DNA of 64,000 bases from Cryptomeria japonica. Taxonomy: Eukaryota; Streptophyta; Pinopsida; Cupressales; Cupressaceae. The notes beneath the pieces were generated by a model. It searched no databases and was not told the DNA's origin. It saw only the letters and a list, made by a program, of their open reading frames with translations. Made by a program: the position numbers and the translations under genes. The stretch is from contig NC_081410.1 of NCBI RefSeq assembly GCF_030272615.1, forward strand, positions 226,103,415-226,167,414. Direction: 5' to 3'. Of the stretch, positions 1 to 11,159 are shown one piece after another (the stretch's first letter is position 1; each line of letters begins with the position of its first letter).

Positions 1-16
1 CAACATTACAAGAAAA

Positions 17-1618
17 TTAAAAACTCTTCATAGTTTCCTCAACATTCTGTACCAAGAGCATCATCGCCTTGGCCACTTCCTTCAGGTCATTGTTTTCCGG
101 TCCAATTTGACTCTCTTTCATTTTGGTGTCCTTCTCAGCGGTAGTCTGCCTAGTTCTCCACCTAGGGTTCTGCTGGGTAGGGCTGGAAGTAGGAGCATCT
201 TCTATAATTACCAGGTTCTTCTCCTGATTTTTCTTTTCGAAATGATCCACCAGTGCATTCATATTCTGGGAAGAAACTTTAAGGACCTAGAGGATGTGGT
301 TCATAAGGCTTTTCAATGCCTTCTCATTATGGGCAATCCGGATATTGATGTTGTCTTTGTCCTCCTCCACCTGCTCTTTCATAGTTCTAATAACATCCTC
401 CAAATGTTTCAGGTCCCCTTTTATCAGATCTTTCTCCAGCCAGTCCTCCATCTCCATTTCCTCCTCCGCTTCACTGTTTTCCATATCCTCATTCTGTTTC
501 CCAGAGTCAGACATCTTAATCAGCTTATTGATCTTATCTTCCAACTCCCTTTGCTTACCCTGCATACTGGTGATGTTTTCAACAACCCATTTCTGGAAAT
601 TGAAGAATTCAAGAGTGCCATTGCGGGCGGTGTCCAAGATGGTATCCGCAAAGTCCTTGCTCTATTCTATCTCCTCAACATTAGGGTTGTCATACTCCTT
701 AGGCTTCAAAGCCTCATTCTCGCTTTCCAAACCCTTAGGGTTAGAGTGAGGGTTCTCAGAATTACCCCCTTCCTCCCCTTCACCATAGTTCTCCTCCTTG
801 TTTGGCTCCATTTCAGTATCAGTGTCCTTATCCTTTTCCTCTTCTTCATCACAATGCACCTCCTTTTCTTCATGCTCTGTTTCAATTTTCCTTTTTTTAT
901 GGGTAGGGGTGCTGGGCTGATCCCCATTCGAGTCAGAGTCTTTGCTTCTCTCAGATATATGAGCGTTAATGATCAAAGGATCATCCTTGGTTGCCCTAGC
1001 CTTAGCCTTAATATGTTCATATATAAGCAGAATGAGTCCCTGGTGAGCTAAAGGATAGGACTTCAACTTTTTAGCATAGTCGACAAGGCTCTCGTTTAGA
1101 GAGGATGCTAAATAGAAGGGCAAGGATATTTTAGCCCCATAACAGAAATGGTTCACGATAGCGAAATGATAGTTATAAATTTTTATAAATCTGCCATCCA
1201 CAGTCAAATATTCCATTAAAGCCCTAAGAACTTTTTGCCAGAAAGGCTTTACCTACTGGGGAGTGTAGTAGGAGATATTATCCTTCTTCGCAAGCTTGCC
1301 CTTCTCATCCTCCATCTTCGGGAAAATTTTGAAAGCCTTAGCTGCATACTTCCGATCCCTGTAGAATTTAGTCCCCTCCATCTTGAGCCACGTGACCTCT
1401 GCAATCAAGTTTTCATCAATTTGCCAAATATCCCCAAACAAGGTGGCTCTGTTGTTACTCCAACTTTTAGCAAAACCGTAAGACATAGAGTTTCTGCTTC
1501 CGTGAAGCTTTTCCATATAGTCAGTGAAACCGTGTCTGTGGAGCCTTCTCCAGACCTTTCTTTCTCTCTTCCAATTCTTGCATCCTAGAGGCTCGTTCCT
1601 ATTTAGGTTACCGCCCAT
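17..1618 (-). pseudogene. LINE A ORF3: extra ORF downstream of RNase H
   Basis: A frame of 534 codons starting at the ATG at 1618-1616 (protein begins MGGN) and ending at TAA 19-17. It is read in one frame throughout, with three internal TAG codons (1255-1253, 664-662, 289-287) and no frameshift. Residues 1-205 are collinear with ORF3 of LINE B: a WK+E start block, then LFGD, IDENLIA and FYRD motifs, then YLTVDGRF near residue 136 and HQGLILLIYEHIKA near residue 192. After this comes a Lys/Glu/Asp-rich low-complexity stretch with a basic KKRK patch, and a C-terminal part with heptad-like Leu/Ile spacing that may form a coiled coil. I chose the start because LINE B has the same MGGN start. The function is unknown. 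The architecture loosely recalls plant mobile-domain accessory proteins of other transposons, but I see no diagnostic motif. Confidence 0.72.
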
Positions 1619-1886
1619 TCTGAGCTCAATCCGCATATACCCACTGCTGCAGTTCTCAATCCGCAAATAAAAATATGAAAACTTGTTATTTCTGGATTCC
1701 TCGTGTAAAGAATCTTTTGTAGTTTTGAAGTTGCTGCTTATGTCCGCACAAACCCAGCTATTATTACTATGATCTTTCGCACACATATGATCTTGGATAT
1801 GATGCCGAGAAACACTCATAATCTGACAGTTAATTCGCCCCCAAAATCTATCCTTGGAACTCGTTCCCTAGAAATTTATCATGAGA

Positions 1887-2561
1887 TTAACTTGACCCAT
1901 TGATACAATCAAAGTATAATTGCTCTTTAACCTCCCGTTTGATGTGATTTTCTCCAATGTATTTGACATCCTTCTCCAAATTGACCCCTTCATTGGCTAG
2001 GATATCTGCAACCTTATTGCCCTCTCTAAAGGTATGAGTTATACTAATGCTAACATAGTTATTTAGAATATCTTTAGCATTTTTAATTAAATTGGTAATA
2101 TTCCAGGAAACAGAACTAGTACCTTTGAGGGCTTGTATGATGTTTGAAGAGTCCCCTTCAAGCCAATTTTTTTTGAATTTGAATTCCTGAGCTAGCTGGA
2201 GGCTCTTTAGCATTGCCAGAGCTTCAGCCACATGGTTATTTTGGACCCCAAAAGGAGAAGCAAAAGTAGCAATGCAAATTCCTTGAGCATTTCTAATAAC
2301 TCCTCCTCCACCAGCCTTTCCAGGGTTCCCTTTAGACGCCCCATAAAAATTAACCTTTATCCAGTCATATTCAGGAAACCGCCATCCAATGTTATCTCTC
2401 TTAATCTTATTTTTCGATCTGCAGACCTTATGCATTAGGTTCCATTCAGTAAGGATGTCTTTTTCCATGTCATTCATATCAGTAATAGACCATTGTTGAT
2501 TACTCTTGTGAGGAATGTTGATGTTCTCCTTTATAGCCCTGCATATTTTTTCAAAGACCAC
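1887..2561 (-). pseudogene. LINE A ORF2 C-terminus: archaeal-type RNase H domain
   Basis: The RNase H domain of the LINE ORF2 protein, which would remove the RNA strand during reverse transcription. Visible motifs are VNFYGASKGNPG (about residue 70), EALAMLKSL (Glu conserved), LEGDSSNII (Asp conserved) and THTFREGNKVADILANEG (His and final Asp conserved). The first catalytic Asp, normally in FDGASKGNPG, reads Tyr here, so this copy is probably inactive. It is in frame with the RT and zinc-finger part upstream, so it is the tail of one polyprotein and not a separate gene. ORF3 begins 268 bases downstream. Plant L1 LINEs are known to have acquired such an RNase H; the family assignment is secure, the activity is not. 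Confidence 0.85.
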
Positions 2562-4133
2562 CTGAGTATTACACTTAACTTCCCTAAATGTCCTATTATT
2601 CCTTTCTTTCCAAATGCCCTAGCAGATCATGGGGAGGGTCAAAGACCAAAGGTTCTTGATGATGTGGCATTTGGTTGGAAAATTCCATTGCCAGATAATA
2701 TCCCTGATGCTCTTGTTCATGACCCAATTAACTTTCCATTTTTCCCACATTTTGCACCAAATATCCTAGGTAAAGGAGCAGTGAAAAAAGAGATGATCAA
2801 CTGATTCCCCCTCCTTCTGGTAAAGCTCACATCTATTAGGGAATTTGAAACCCCTTCAGATTAAATTTTCAAGAGTAAGGGTGCTATTATGAGAAGCAAG
2901 CCAAAAGAAAATGTTGACTTTAGGGATCCGAATGTTGTTCCAAACTTTACTCCAAATGGGATTGCTGGTTTGAGAAAAGGTGTTTTTATAGGCAGAGGCA
3001 ACCATAAATTCACCTTTAGGATCACTTTTCTAGAGGAAAACATCATCATAGCCTTTGTTAAGGGAAAAGGATAGCAACTCCTTCTGGAGAGAGGAAAATC
3101 CAGAATGGATGTCATCAAGCCTAACCCACTTGTCCTCCTTCCAATAGTCACATACCATAAGCCCAAACCTCCTTTTACACTCCTCAATAATTTGACTGTT
3201 GTTTTGATCATAAAGGGCTTCATTCTTCATCCAGGGGTCTTCCCAAAACCTTATTCTGTCACCTTTTCCAAGGACCCATCCAGCCCCAACTTTTGCCACT
3301 TTTATGGATTTCGTAATACTATTCCAGATGAAGGATCCAGCAGGGATATCTTCAGAGTTAAGGATCCCTTAGATAGTTTGATTCTGAATGTATTTGTCAA
3401 ACCAAATTTGATTCCAATCTTTCTTAGTATCATAGGCTCTCCATAATTGTTTAGCAAGAAGAGCTTTGTTAAAGGTTTTTAGAGCTTTAATCCCCAACCC
3501 TCCTTTGTTCTTTGGTCTACACACTTTGTCCCAGGCAACCAAGGGTATTCTCTTTTTTTCTTCCACTCTTGACCATAAAAATCTCTTTTGGATTCTTTCC
3601 ATAGCTTCAACAAATTTAACCGGGATACCAAACAGGCTGAGTGCATAAACAGGGAGGTTTTGAAGAGTAGCTTGAAGGAGCTGCATTTTCCCAGCCTGAG
3701 ATAACATTGAGCCTTTCCATCCAGCAATTCTTTTATTAATTTTATCTATAAGCATATTCCAGAAGGAATTTGGGGGAACTAACCCCAAAGGAAGGCCCAG
3801 ATAGGTGGACGGGAGCATTTCCACTTTGCACCCAATAATGTTAGCAATTTTATGTTGTCTTGTGACCGGAGTATCGAGGAAGTACATAGCTGATTTGTCC
3901 TAATTGACTTGTTGACCTGTAGCCAAAGCATAGGAGTTAAGGGTTGTTTTGAAGGCATCAACCTCCTTGACTGAAGAATATCCCATGAGGATAGTGTCAT
4001 CAACAAACTGTTGATGAGTGCAAAAAACATTAGCGGAGGAAGGTTGAAGGCCTTTGATAGTTTTGCTTTGTTTCAACTTATGAATCAGTCTGCTCATACT
4101 TTCAGCCAATATGGTAAAAAGGATAGGATACAT
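2562..4133 (-). pseudogene. LINE A ORF2: RT end and zinc-finger RVT region
   Basis: Minus-strand coding remnant. Near 4133-4000 are YPILFTILAESMSRL and QQFVDDTILMG, the latter holding the Asp-Asp pair of RT motif C. Then follow the thumb and connection blocks typical of plant LINEs: [38 protein letters not shown] and the Lys/Gly-rich NKGGLGIK. Next comes GAGWVLGKGDRIRFWEDPW (about 3290-3235), then the zinc-finger RVT part with KVNIFFWLASHN and FPNRCELY (about 2950-2800). One frame is kept, with internal stops TAG 3902, TAA 3371, TAG 3032, a TGA near 2860 and TAGs near 2775 and 2620. Endonuclease, ORF1 and the N-terminal half of RT are missing through 5' truncation. Confidence 0.85.
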
Positions 4134-4150
4134 GTTGATAGGGATTATGC

Positions 4151-4628
4151 TTAGGTTAATTAGCTTAATGAAGGGGGTTAAAAGGTGGATTCGTAGGAAT
4201 CACCAAATTAACTTAATTAATTGTAAATTAATTTAACTAATTGGGTTTAGGAGGGGGATTGGAATATTGCCTAAGGTTGAATTTGATTAATTAAAATAAA
4301 TCAAACTTTAGAGGAAATGAGATAAATACAATTAATTAATAAATTAATTATATGGATGGAAGGGGGAAAAATAATTAAATATTTAATTAATTTAGACATA
4401 GGAAAAGGCTAACGTGATCAAATTAATTAATTATGCGACATGGGAGAATTAATTAAACATTAATTTTATGTGTCTACATTTCGCCCCTCTTTGATATAGC
4501 AGCATGAAGTGATGTTATATCAAAGAAGAATAAAACATAGTGGATAGGGAAAGATAAGGACTTATGTAATCAACTATGTAACTTTGCTTGAATAAATAAA
4601 GGGAGCTATCCCTATAGTAGTAAATTGC
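4151..4628. repeat. AT-rich stretch with LTR-like end (tgtgtctaca)
   Basis: No gene. The stretch is dominated by AATTAATT tracts and contains tgtgtctaca near 4472-4481. Read on the minus strand this gives tgtagacaca followed by taaaattaat. The same terminal motif with AT-rich flank starts at 14680 on the plus strand and ends at 41813, so this is probably the end of an LTR from one AT-rich retroelement family. The rest, about 4484-4628, is unassigned. Confidence 0.4.
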
Positions 4629-4815
4629 CACACACACACACACACACACACATGTATGTATATATATGTATACTTACACGTATCTATACATATGTATACA
4701 TAGATATACACACACACATATACACATACATATATACATGTATGTATATGTATATATATACGTATGTACGTGTATATATGTATGTACACACACACATATG
4801 TGTGTGTGTGTACGC

Positions 4816-4849
<34 letters not shown>

Positions 4850-5139
4850 ACACACACACACACACATATGTATACATATATACATGTATGTATATATGTA
4901 TATATATACGTATGTACATGTATATATATACACATACATACACGCACACACACACACATATATACATATATACACATATGTACATATATACATATGTATA
5001 CATATATGCATATGTATACATATGTATGCATATATATACATAGATGTATATGTATACATATACATACACATATATATGTGTGTGTTTACATATATACATA
5101 TACATACATATATATTTGTATATGTACACACACACATAC

Positions 5140-5172
<33 letters not shown>

Positions 5173-5336
5173 CACGTACATATACATATATGTATATGTA
5201 TGTACATGTACATATACATATATATGTATATGTATATATACATGTACATATGTACATATATATACATATATGCATATAGACACACACACACACGTATATA
5301 CACACACACATACATATATATACACATACACATATA
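4629..5336. repeat. Compound AC/AT microsatellite, left part
   Basis: About 700 bases of alternating purine-pyrimidine repeats (CA, TG, TA and GTAT units mixed). It holds a 34-bp perfect palindrome of GT then AC units at 4833-4866. The sequence continues at 12565 after the copia element, so both parts were one locus of about 1.1 kb. The long open frames here, full of Tyr, Ile, His, Thr, Val and Cys, are artefacts of the repeat. Such sequence can adopt Z-DNA and cruciform shapes (general knowledge). Confidence 0.95.
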
Positions 5337-6742
5337 TGTTAGATATTGTTGGCATATGGGAAGATCGTTGATATGATGATAATGTATGTTGTCATTGATG
5401 TCAATAAAGTTGGTGAACCGATATGAATAAGCATGAAGAGATGTAGTGAACCGGTGTCAGGGTTTTACTTAGTATGACTACTAGTTGGTAGTCTTAGCTC
5501 TATGGTTATCGGTTTGGCGATCCAGCTTGTGCTATGCAACTGATGATACCTTGTGATGAGTTAACTAAGAGATGTGAATGAGATCGAGGTGCCACGTCAC
5601 CTTTTTGCACATGAAGGATTTTCTTGAGGATCTTGTATGATAAGATCGACCGCGTTTGAAGTCTACCTCGAGAATGATCATTATTCTTAATGGTATGAGA
5701 AGAAAGCGTGATGGGTTACTGATTCCCATGAGCGGTGATGAATGAATGATGCAGTTTGTCTTGTGATTTGTTTGAAATTGTAATACTCTATGTAATATGT
5801 TTGGATGGTCAGGATTGGACCGCCTATGTTGTAAACCTAAGCATCTTAGGGTTTAGGGTTTATGTTACCGACCTAATTGTTGTCTATAAGGTCGATGATG
5901 TTTGTTATTGTAAAGTTGTTGGCAAATGTTGTATGTGTGTATCTGAGTAAAGAGATACTTGATACTTGCCAGACCAGTAAGAGGGAAACTGCAAAGTGTG
6001 ATTGCAGAGTAGAGGATATGAAAAGTATCTACCTTGGCATGTAGCATTGTTATCAGATCAAGAATTTTACCTGTTATCTTCTAATCATTTCAACAGTTTG
6101 ACAATCCCTTTACCGGGTAGCTTTAATAGGCTTATTGCAAAACCTGTAACCAGGTGACTCAAGATCATTGAGTTCTTTAAATCCTCTAGCGAGGTAACCT
6201 TTAATAGGGTATATAGCCATCCCTTAACCGGGTGATCTCTAATAGGATCGGTTCCTAGCATAACCTTATTGTAAAGTCTCTAACCGGACTAGGCTCCTAA
6301 CAGGGCGAGCTTCAAAAGAGTTCAAAACAAGATTGTGGGTATTCATCTCCACCATGGTTTTTCCCATTTGGGTTTCCACGTGAAAAATCTATGTGTTACG
6401 TGTTATGCATTTTTCATGTGATGTTTATGAAGTATTTGGTTGAAAGACTATGCATGTAGAATTTATAGGTTATGGTATTTCTAGTATACCACATTCATAT
6501 GTTTATTGGTGAAATTGAAGTCGAGTACTGATCATATTTGTAGTGTCAAAACTTATCAGTTTATGGTGTCTGGTGTCTTACTGTGTTTAGCTGGTATTGT
6601 CATAGTTAAGTTCAGTAATGATGATAACCAGTTGGTATTGCTTTATCTAGACAAAGTGTTTGAGGAGAGTTTTTATCTGTACTGATTCACCCCCCCCCTC
6701 TCAGTACCGGTTGGGGTATCTATTGTTCATCATTATTCATCA
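5337..6742 (+). repeat. Copia 5' LTR
   Basis: Starts TGTTAGATATTGTTGGCATA and ends TTATTCATCA, matching 11160-12564 along its whole length. The start differs from the 3' copy (TGTTGG) at one base. The T/C-rich end with ctgattcacccc is shared with other copia-type LTR ends in this window, at 33560-33617 and in reverse at 12973 and 14505. Confidence 0.93.
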
Positions 6743-6744
6743 AT

Positions 6745-6756
6745 TGGTATCAGAGC
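6745..6756 (+). other. Primer-binding site, initiator-tRNA-Met type
   Basis: tggtatcagagc, two bases after the 5' LTR. It matches the usual plant copia primer-binding site, which is complementary to the 3' end of initiator methionine tRNA. Confidence 0.85.
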
Positions 6757-6813
6757 GACTCCAGGTCCTCGATAATATAAGTTTAACCGCTTGAGGTAAA
6801 AGATCCTACTGCA

Positions 6814-9042
6814 ATGATGAAGAGGGAAGGTCCTAAGTTCAATAGAGATAACTTTAAGATATGGATGGACATAATGAAGATTTACATAAAGAGTATGGGT
6901 GCTCAACACTGGAGCTATGTTGAGAATGCATATGTGATTCCCACTGGCACTCTAATTGATGATCAGAAGAGAGAAATCCAGGAAAATGGGCAAGTCATGG
7001 AAGCCCTTATCAACAGCCTATCAGACATTGAGTTTATTGATGTACAAGACAAGGACACTCCTAAGGAGGTATGGGATGCACTAGAAACCATTTATGGTGG
7101 TGGTGAGCATGTAAAGAAAGCTAAGGAAGAAAACCTTAGAGGAAAATTTGAAGACATGAGGATGGTTGAAGGAGAGACTATTCAACAATATGGTATTAAA
7201 ATTAAGATAGTAGTTGGAGATATCAAAAGCGCTGGTGGAACAATTGATGATGCCACTGTTGTTAGTAAAGTCCTTAGATCATTGTTACCAGTCTATGCAA
7301 TCAGAGTTACTGCTATTCAGGAGCTAAGGTCTATTGATAAGACCAAGGTATCCTTAGATTCTATCATTGCAAAGTTAACTACATATGAGTTGAATAGCTA
7401 TGATGGTAGCGTTCAGAAGACACAGTCAGCCTTTAAAGCATCTACTATACCATCTAGAAAAGGAAAAGAAACTAGTACCAGTTATGAATCAAGACAATGC
7501 AAAGATATGGATGATGAAGAGATTATAATGGAGTTCGAAGCTCTTCTTGCTAAAAGACTTCCAAAGGGAACTGGAAAATATAGAGGTAAACTTCCTTTGA
7601 AATATTTTTCCTGCAACAAGATAGGACATATAGTTGTTAATTGTCCTGACAATGACAATAAGGATAAACCAGAGAGGTTTAGAAAATATAAAGGAAGAAA
7701 CAGAAGAAATTGCCTAGTTGCTATGGATGAAGGTGTCACTAATGAAGAATCAGAAGATGAAGAAAATGAAGACATAGTGTTTGTAGCAGTAAAGGAAGAA
7801 GTGTCAGACAAGAAATCTCTTGTCTCCCGCATTGACAATTCTAATGAGTGGATAATTGATAGTGGTTGTTCTCACCAAATGATTGGTGATTGGAGAAAGT
7901 TTCTATCTTTGGAAGAATATGATGGAGGTGTTGTCAAATTTGGAAATTATGCACCATGCTTGGTGAAAGGAAAAGGATCCATCTCACTAAATGGAAAAAG
8001 CAGTGCAGATGATGTCTACTGGGTAGAAGGTCTTAAGCATAACCTATTGAGTGTTTCTCAACTGAATGACAAAGGATTAGTTCTGGAATTCAAAGGTGGA
8101 ATTTGCAGTATAATTGGGAAGAATGGTGAAGTTATTGCCACTGGTAAACAGACTAGAGGTAACCTATTTCAATTGAATGTCAAGATAAGTCGGTGTCTAA
8201 TGGCTAAGTTTGATGATAGTTGGATATGGCATAGGAGACTCTGTCATATGAACTTTGACAACATTGTTAAAGCTAGAAAGATCAAGGCGGTAAGAGGATT
8301 ACCTTTGCTAAACAAACCTGAGAATTCTTTGTGCAGAGAATGTCACCTTGGGAAGATGTATTCCTCAACTTTTGAAGGTAAGTCTTTTTTAGCAGAAAAT
8401 TTACTTGATCTTGTGCATACTGATTTGTGTGGTCCTATGAAAACTAGAAGTATTCAGGGAGATAGGTATTTTATGATTCTTACTGATGACTGCTCAAGAA
8501 TGATGTGGGTCACATTCTTGAAAGACAAGTCTGAAGCATTTGGAAAATTGAAAGCCTTCAGAGCATTAGTAGAAAAAGAAAGTGGTAAAAAGATAAAATG
8601 CCTGAGAACTGATCAAGGAGGAGAATTCACTTCTGATGAACACAATAAGTACTATGAAGATAATGGTATCAAGAGGCAGTTGTCTGCCCCAAGGACACCA
8701 CAACAAAATGGCATAGCAGAAAGAAATAACAGGACTGTAGTTGAAGCGGCTAGAACTATGCTGATCCAAGGAAAGGTTGCTCACACTTTTTGGAGAGAAG
8801 CAGTGAGTACTGCAGTCTACACTATGAACCGGGTACTCATCAAGAAAGGTAAAGATAAAACCCCTTACAAGTATTGGATCAGGAAAACTCCCACTATGAG
8901 TTACTTTAAAGTGTTTGGTAGTAAGTGCTATATCAAGAGAGGTGAATATTTGAGCAAATTTGATGCAAAATGTGATGAAGGAATATTTATGAGATATTCC
9001 ACTAAGAGAAAATCTCTCAAGTGCTACAACAAAAGAACATAG
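6814..9042 (+). pseudogene. Copia gag, protease and integrase region
   Basis: One long frame of 742 codons. Order: a gag domain of the UBN2 type (residues 1-200, starting MMKREGPKFNRDNFKIWMD); a nucleocapsid-like stretch near residue 270 (NKIGHIVVNC); an aspartic protease core WIIDSGCSHQM near residue 350; the pre-integrase zinc region WHRRLCHMNF near residue 473; and the integrase core from about residue 535, with HTDLCGPM, LTDDCSRMMW, RTDQGGEF and GIAERNNRTVVEAARTML. The domain order protease-integrase before RT is diagnostic of Ty1/copia. This is a fossil coding region and is not expected to give a working product. Confidence 0.92.
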
Positions 9043-10843
9043 AAGATTGTTGAAAGTATCAATGTCGGGGTTGATGAATCCCCTGAGGAACCTGAGGAAA
9101 CATGCAGCGAAGAAGTGGAAGATGAATCGGGTATAGCTTTTTGGGAACCGGTTAAGAAAGAAATTTGTAAAGATCTCAGTGTTCCTGTACCGGTAGAAGC
9201 TGTAATGAGAGAAGAAGAAGTTAGTGAAGAAGAAGAAGAAGAAGAAAAGCTAGCAGACCAGGCTAGAATCATTCCTAGATATGTAAAGTTGCATCACGAT
9301 CCAAAGCAAATCATAGAAGATAAAGATGCAGAGATACTCACTAGAAGAAAAGTGAAAGAAAACTCTTGCATGATTTTTGAATTTGAACCCAAGACTTCAA
9401 GAGAAGATCTTACAGATGAAGACTGAATTAAAGCAATGGAAGAGAAGCTAGACCAGATAGAAAAGAATGTGACATGGTCTTTGGTGCCCAGACCGGAATG
9501 TAAAAATGTCATAGGTACCAAATGGGTCTTTCGGAATAAGCTAAATGAAGAAGGCACAGTTGTCAGGAACAAGGCTAGGTTTGTATGTAAGGAATATGCT
9601 CAGGAGGAAGGAAAAGACTATGGAGAAACTTTTGCTCCCGTGGCTAGATTATAAGGTGTTCGAATGCTACTCGAATTTGCAGCATTTAACGGATTTAAGG
9701 TTTATCAGATGGATGTGAAGTCTTCTTTTCTGAATGGAATCCTAGAAGAGGAAGTTTATATAGAGCAACTAGAAGGGTTTGCCTTATCAGAAGATAGTGA
9801 CATGGTGTGTAGATTACACAAAGCCCTGTATGGACTAAAACAGGCACCTAGGGCATGGTATGAAAGACTACACTCTCATCTTGTGAAGATTGGATTTCAG
9901 AGAACAAGTGAAGATAGCAACATCTACTTGAAATCAGAAGGTGATCAGATTCTGATTTGTGAAGTGTTTGTGGATGACATAATATTTGGAGGAGATGATA
10001 AAATGAGTCATGCGTTTGCAGATGAAATGAAGAAAGAGTTTGAGATGTCTTTGATAGGAGAAATAAAATTCTTTATTGGTTTACGGATTCAACAAATGAT
10101 AGAGGGTATCTTTATTACCCAATCCAAGTATGTCAAAGAGGTATTGAAGACTTTTGGCATGGAGGAAAGCAAGCCAGTTGGTACACCGATGGTGGTTGGC
10201 TATAAACTGACCAAGGAAGATGATTCAACACTAGTGAATGAAAAGGACTATTGGTCAATGATCGGTAAGTTGCACTATATGGTGCACAACAAACCTGATA
10301 TTGCTCATGCAGTGGGCATAGTAGCTCGTTTTCAGAAATATCCAAGAGAATCCCACTTGATAACTGTCAAAAGGATTCTTCGATATTTGAAAGGAACAAT
10401 TGATTATGGATTGTGGTATCCATATAATGGTGACTATAATCTCAAGGTATATACTGATGTCGATTGGGGAGGTAATGTGGACGATCGAAAAAACACAACT
10501 GGTGGAGCGTTCTTTCTTGGTGGAAGATTAGTATCATGGACAAGTAAGAAGCAAAGTTGTACTTCTCAATCTACTACTGAAGCAGAATATGTGGCTTCAT
10601 TTATGAACTACACTCAAGCAATTTGGATAAAGCATGTATTGGAAGGTTTTAAGGTACCTGTATCCGAACTGGTGAATATATTTTGTGATAATACAAGTGC
10701 AATAAATATTTCCAAGAATTTGGTATTGCATGCTAGAACTAAGCACATTGAGCTTAAATATCACTTTTTGAGAAAAAAAAGTTCAGAATAAGGAGGTTGT
10801 ACTACAACATGTTTCCAGTAAGGAGCAGCTAACAGATATATTC
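9043..10843 (+). pseudogene. Copia linker, reverse transcriptase and RNase H region
   Basis: After a Glu-rich linker (about 9060-9420), the RT domain begins near 9440 (NVIGTKWVFRNKLNEEG). It continues with YQMDVKSSFLNG, YGLKQAPRAWYERL and VFVDDIIFGG. RNase H follows from about 10440, with YTDVDWGGNVDDRKNTTGG, STTEAEYVA, FCDNTSAINISKN and RTKHIELKYHFLR. The motif set is that of the copia polyprotein C-terminus. The region is broken in a few places. No extra frame is seen between it and the 3' LTR. Confidence 0.9.
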
Positions 10844-11142
10844 ACTAAGCCCTTACCGAAGATGACATTTACCTATTTGAGAAGTGAATTAGGGGTTTTA
10901 CCCCTTCATGAAATCAATTAAAGATGTGTGCTCCGCATCAGTCAAGTACTATAGTGTCAAATCTTTCAGGATTGATGTGTTGAAGGATGCTACTCCTTAG
11001 GGGGAGAAACATAGTAGATTTTGGAAGCTTGTGCCTCCACTTTGGCATTGTTGTCAAAGGGGAAGAAGATATCTGATGTATGGGGAGGGGATATCTGATG
11101 ATGGAGATACACTGGTCTATGATGTCTAAAGTATTTCCATCA

Positions 11143-11159
11143 ATGCCAAAGGGGGAGAT
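11143..11159 (+). other. Copia polypurine tract
   Basis: A purine run, aaagggggagat, directly abuts the 3' LTR start (TGTTGG at 11160), as expected for the plus-strand primer site of an LTR retrotransposon. Confidence 0.75.

Larger units (their letters stand above)
1..4150 (-). mobile_element. LINE A: 5'-truncated plant L1-type LINE, 3' part
   Basis: A non-LTR retrotransposon on the minus strand. Reading leftward from 4150 it gives the end of the reverse transcriptase, the zinc-finger RVT region, an RNase H domain (ends 1887) and a further long frame, ORF3 (1618-17). The 5' side stops abruptly near 4150 in the RT block before the FVDD motif and meets AT-rich sequence; such 5' truncation is usual for LINEs. 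The 3' end lies off the left edge of the window, so tail and target duplication cannot be seen. From 4133 to 1887 all coding blocks stay in one frame and are broken only by stop codons, mostly TAG. It belongs to the same family as LINE B (41916-49919) but is clearly diverged from it. Confidence 0.88.

Noticed and set aside
107-1051. A 314-codon plus-strand frame, hydrophobic
   Set aside because: It is the antisense shadow of LINE A ORF3, which has homology to LINE B ORF3; the plus frame has no domain and is a by-product of Glu/Lys-rich coding on the other strand.
4574-5376. Many overlapping 100-250-codon frames on both strands rich in Tyr, Ile, His, Thr, Cys
   Set aside because: They are six-frame readings of the AC/AT microsatellite; period-two DNA rarely makes stops. 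The same holds for 12492-12995, 13859-14184, 57008-57315 and 57556-57832.
10843-11142. An envelope-like frame after RNase H in the copia element, as in some SIRE elements
   Set aside because: The interval to the polypurine tract is about 300 bases and has no matching frame.
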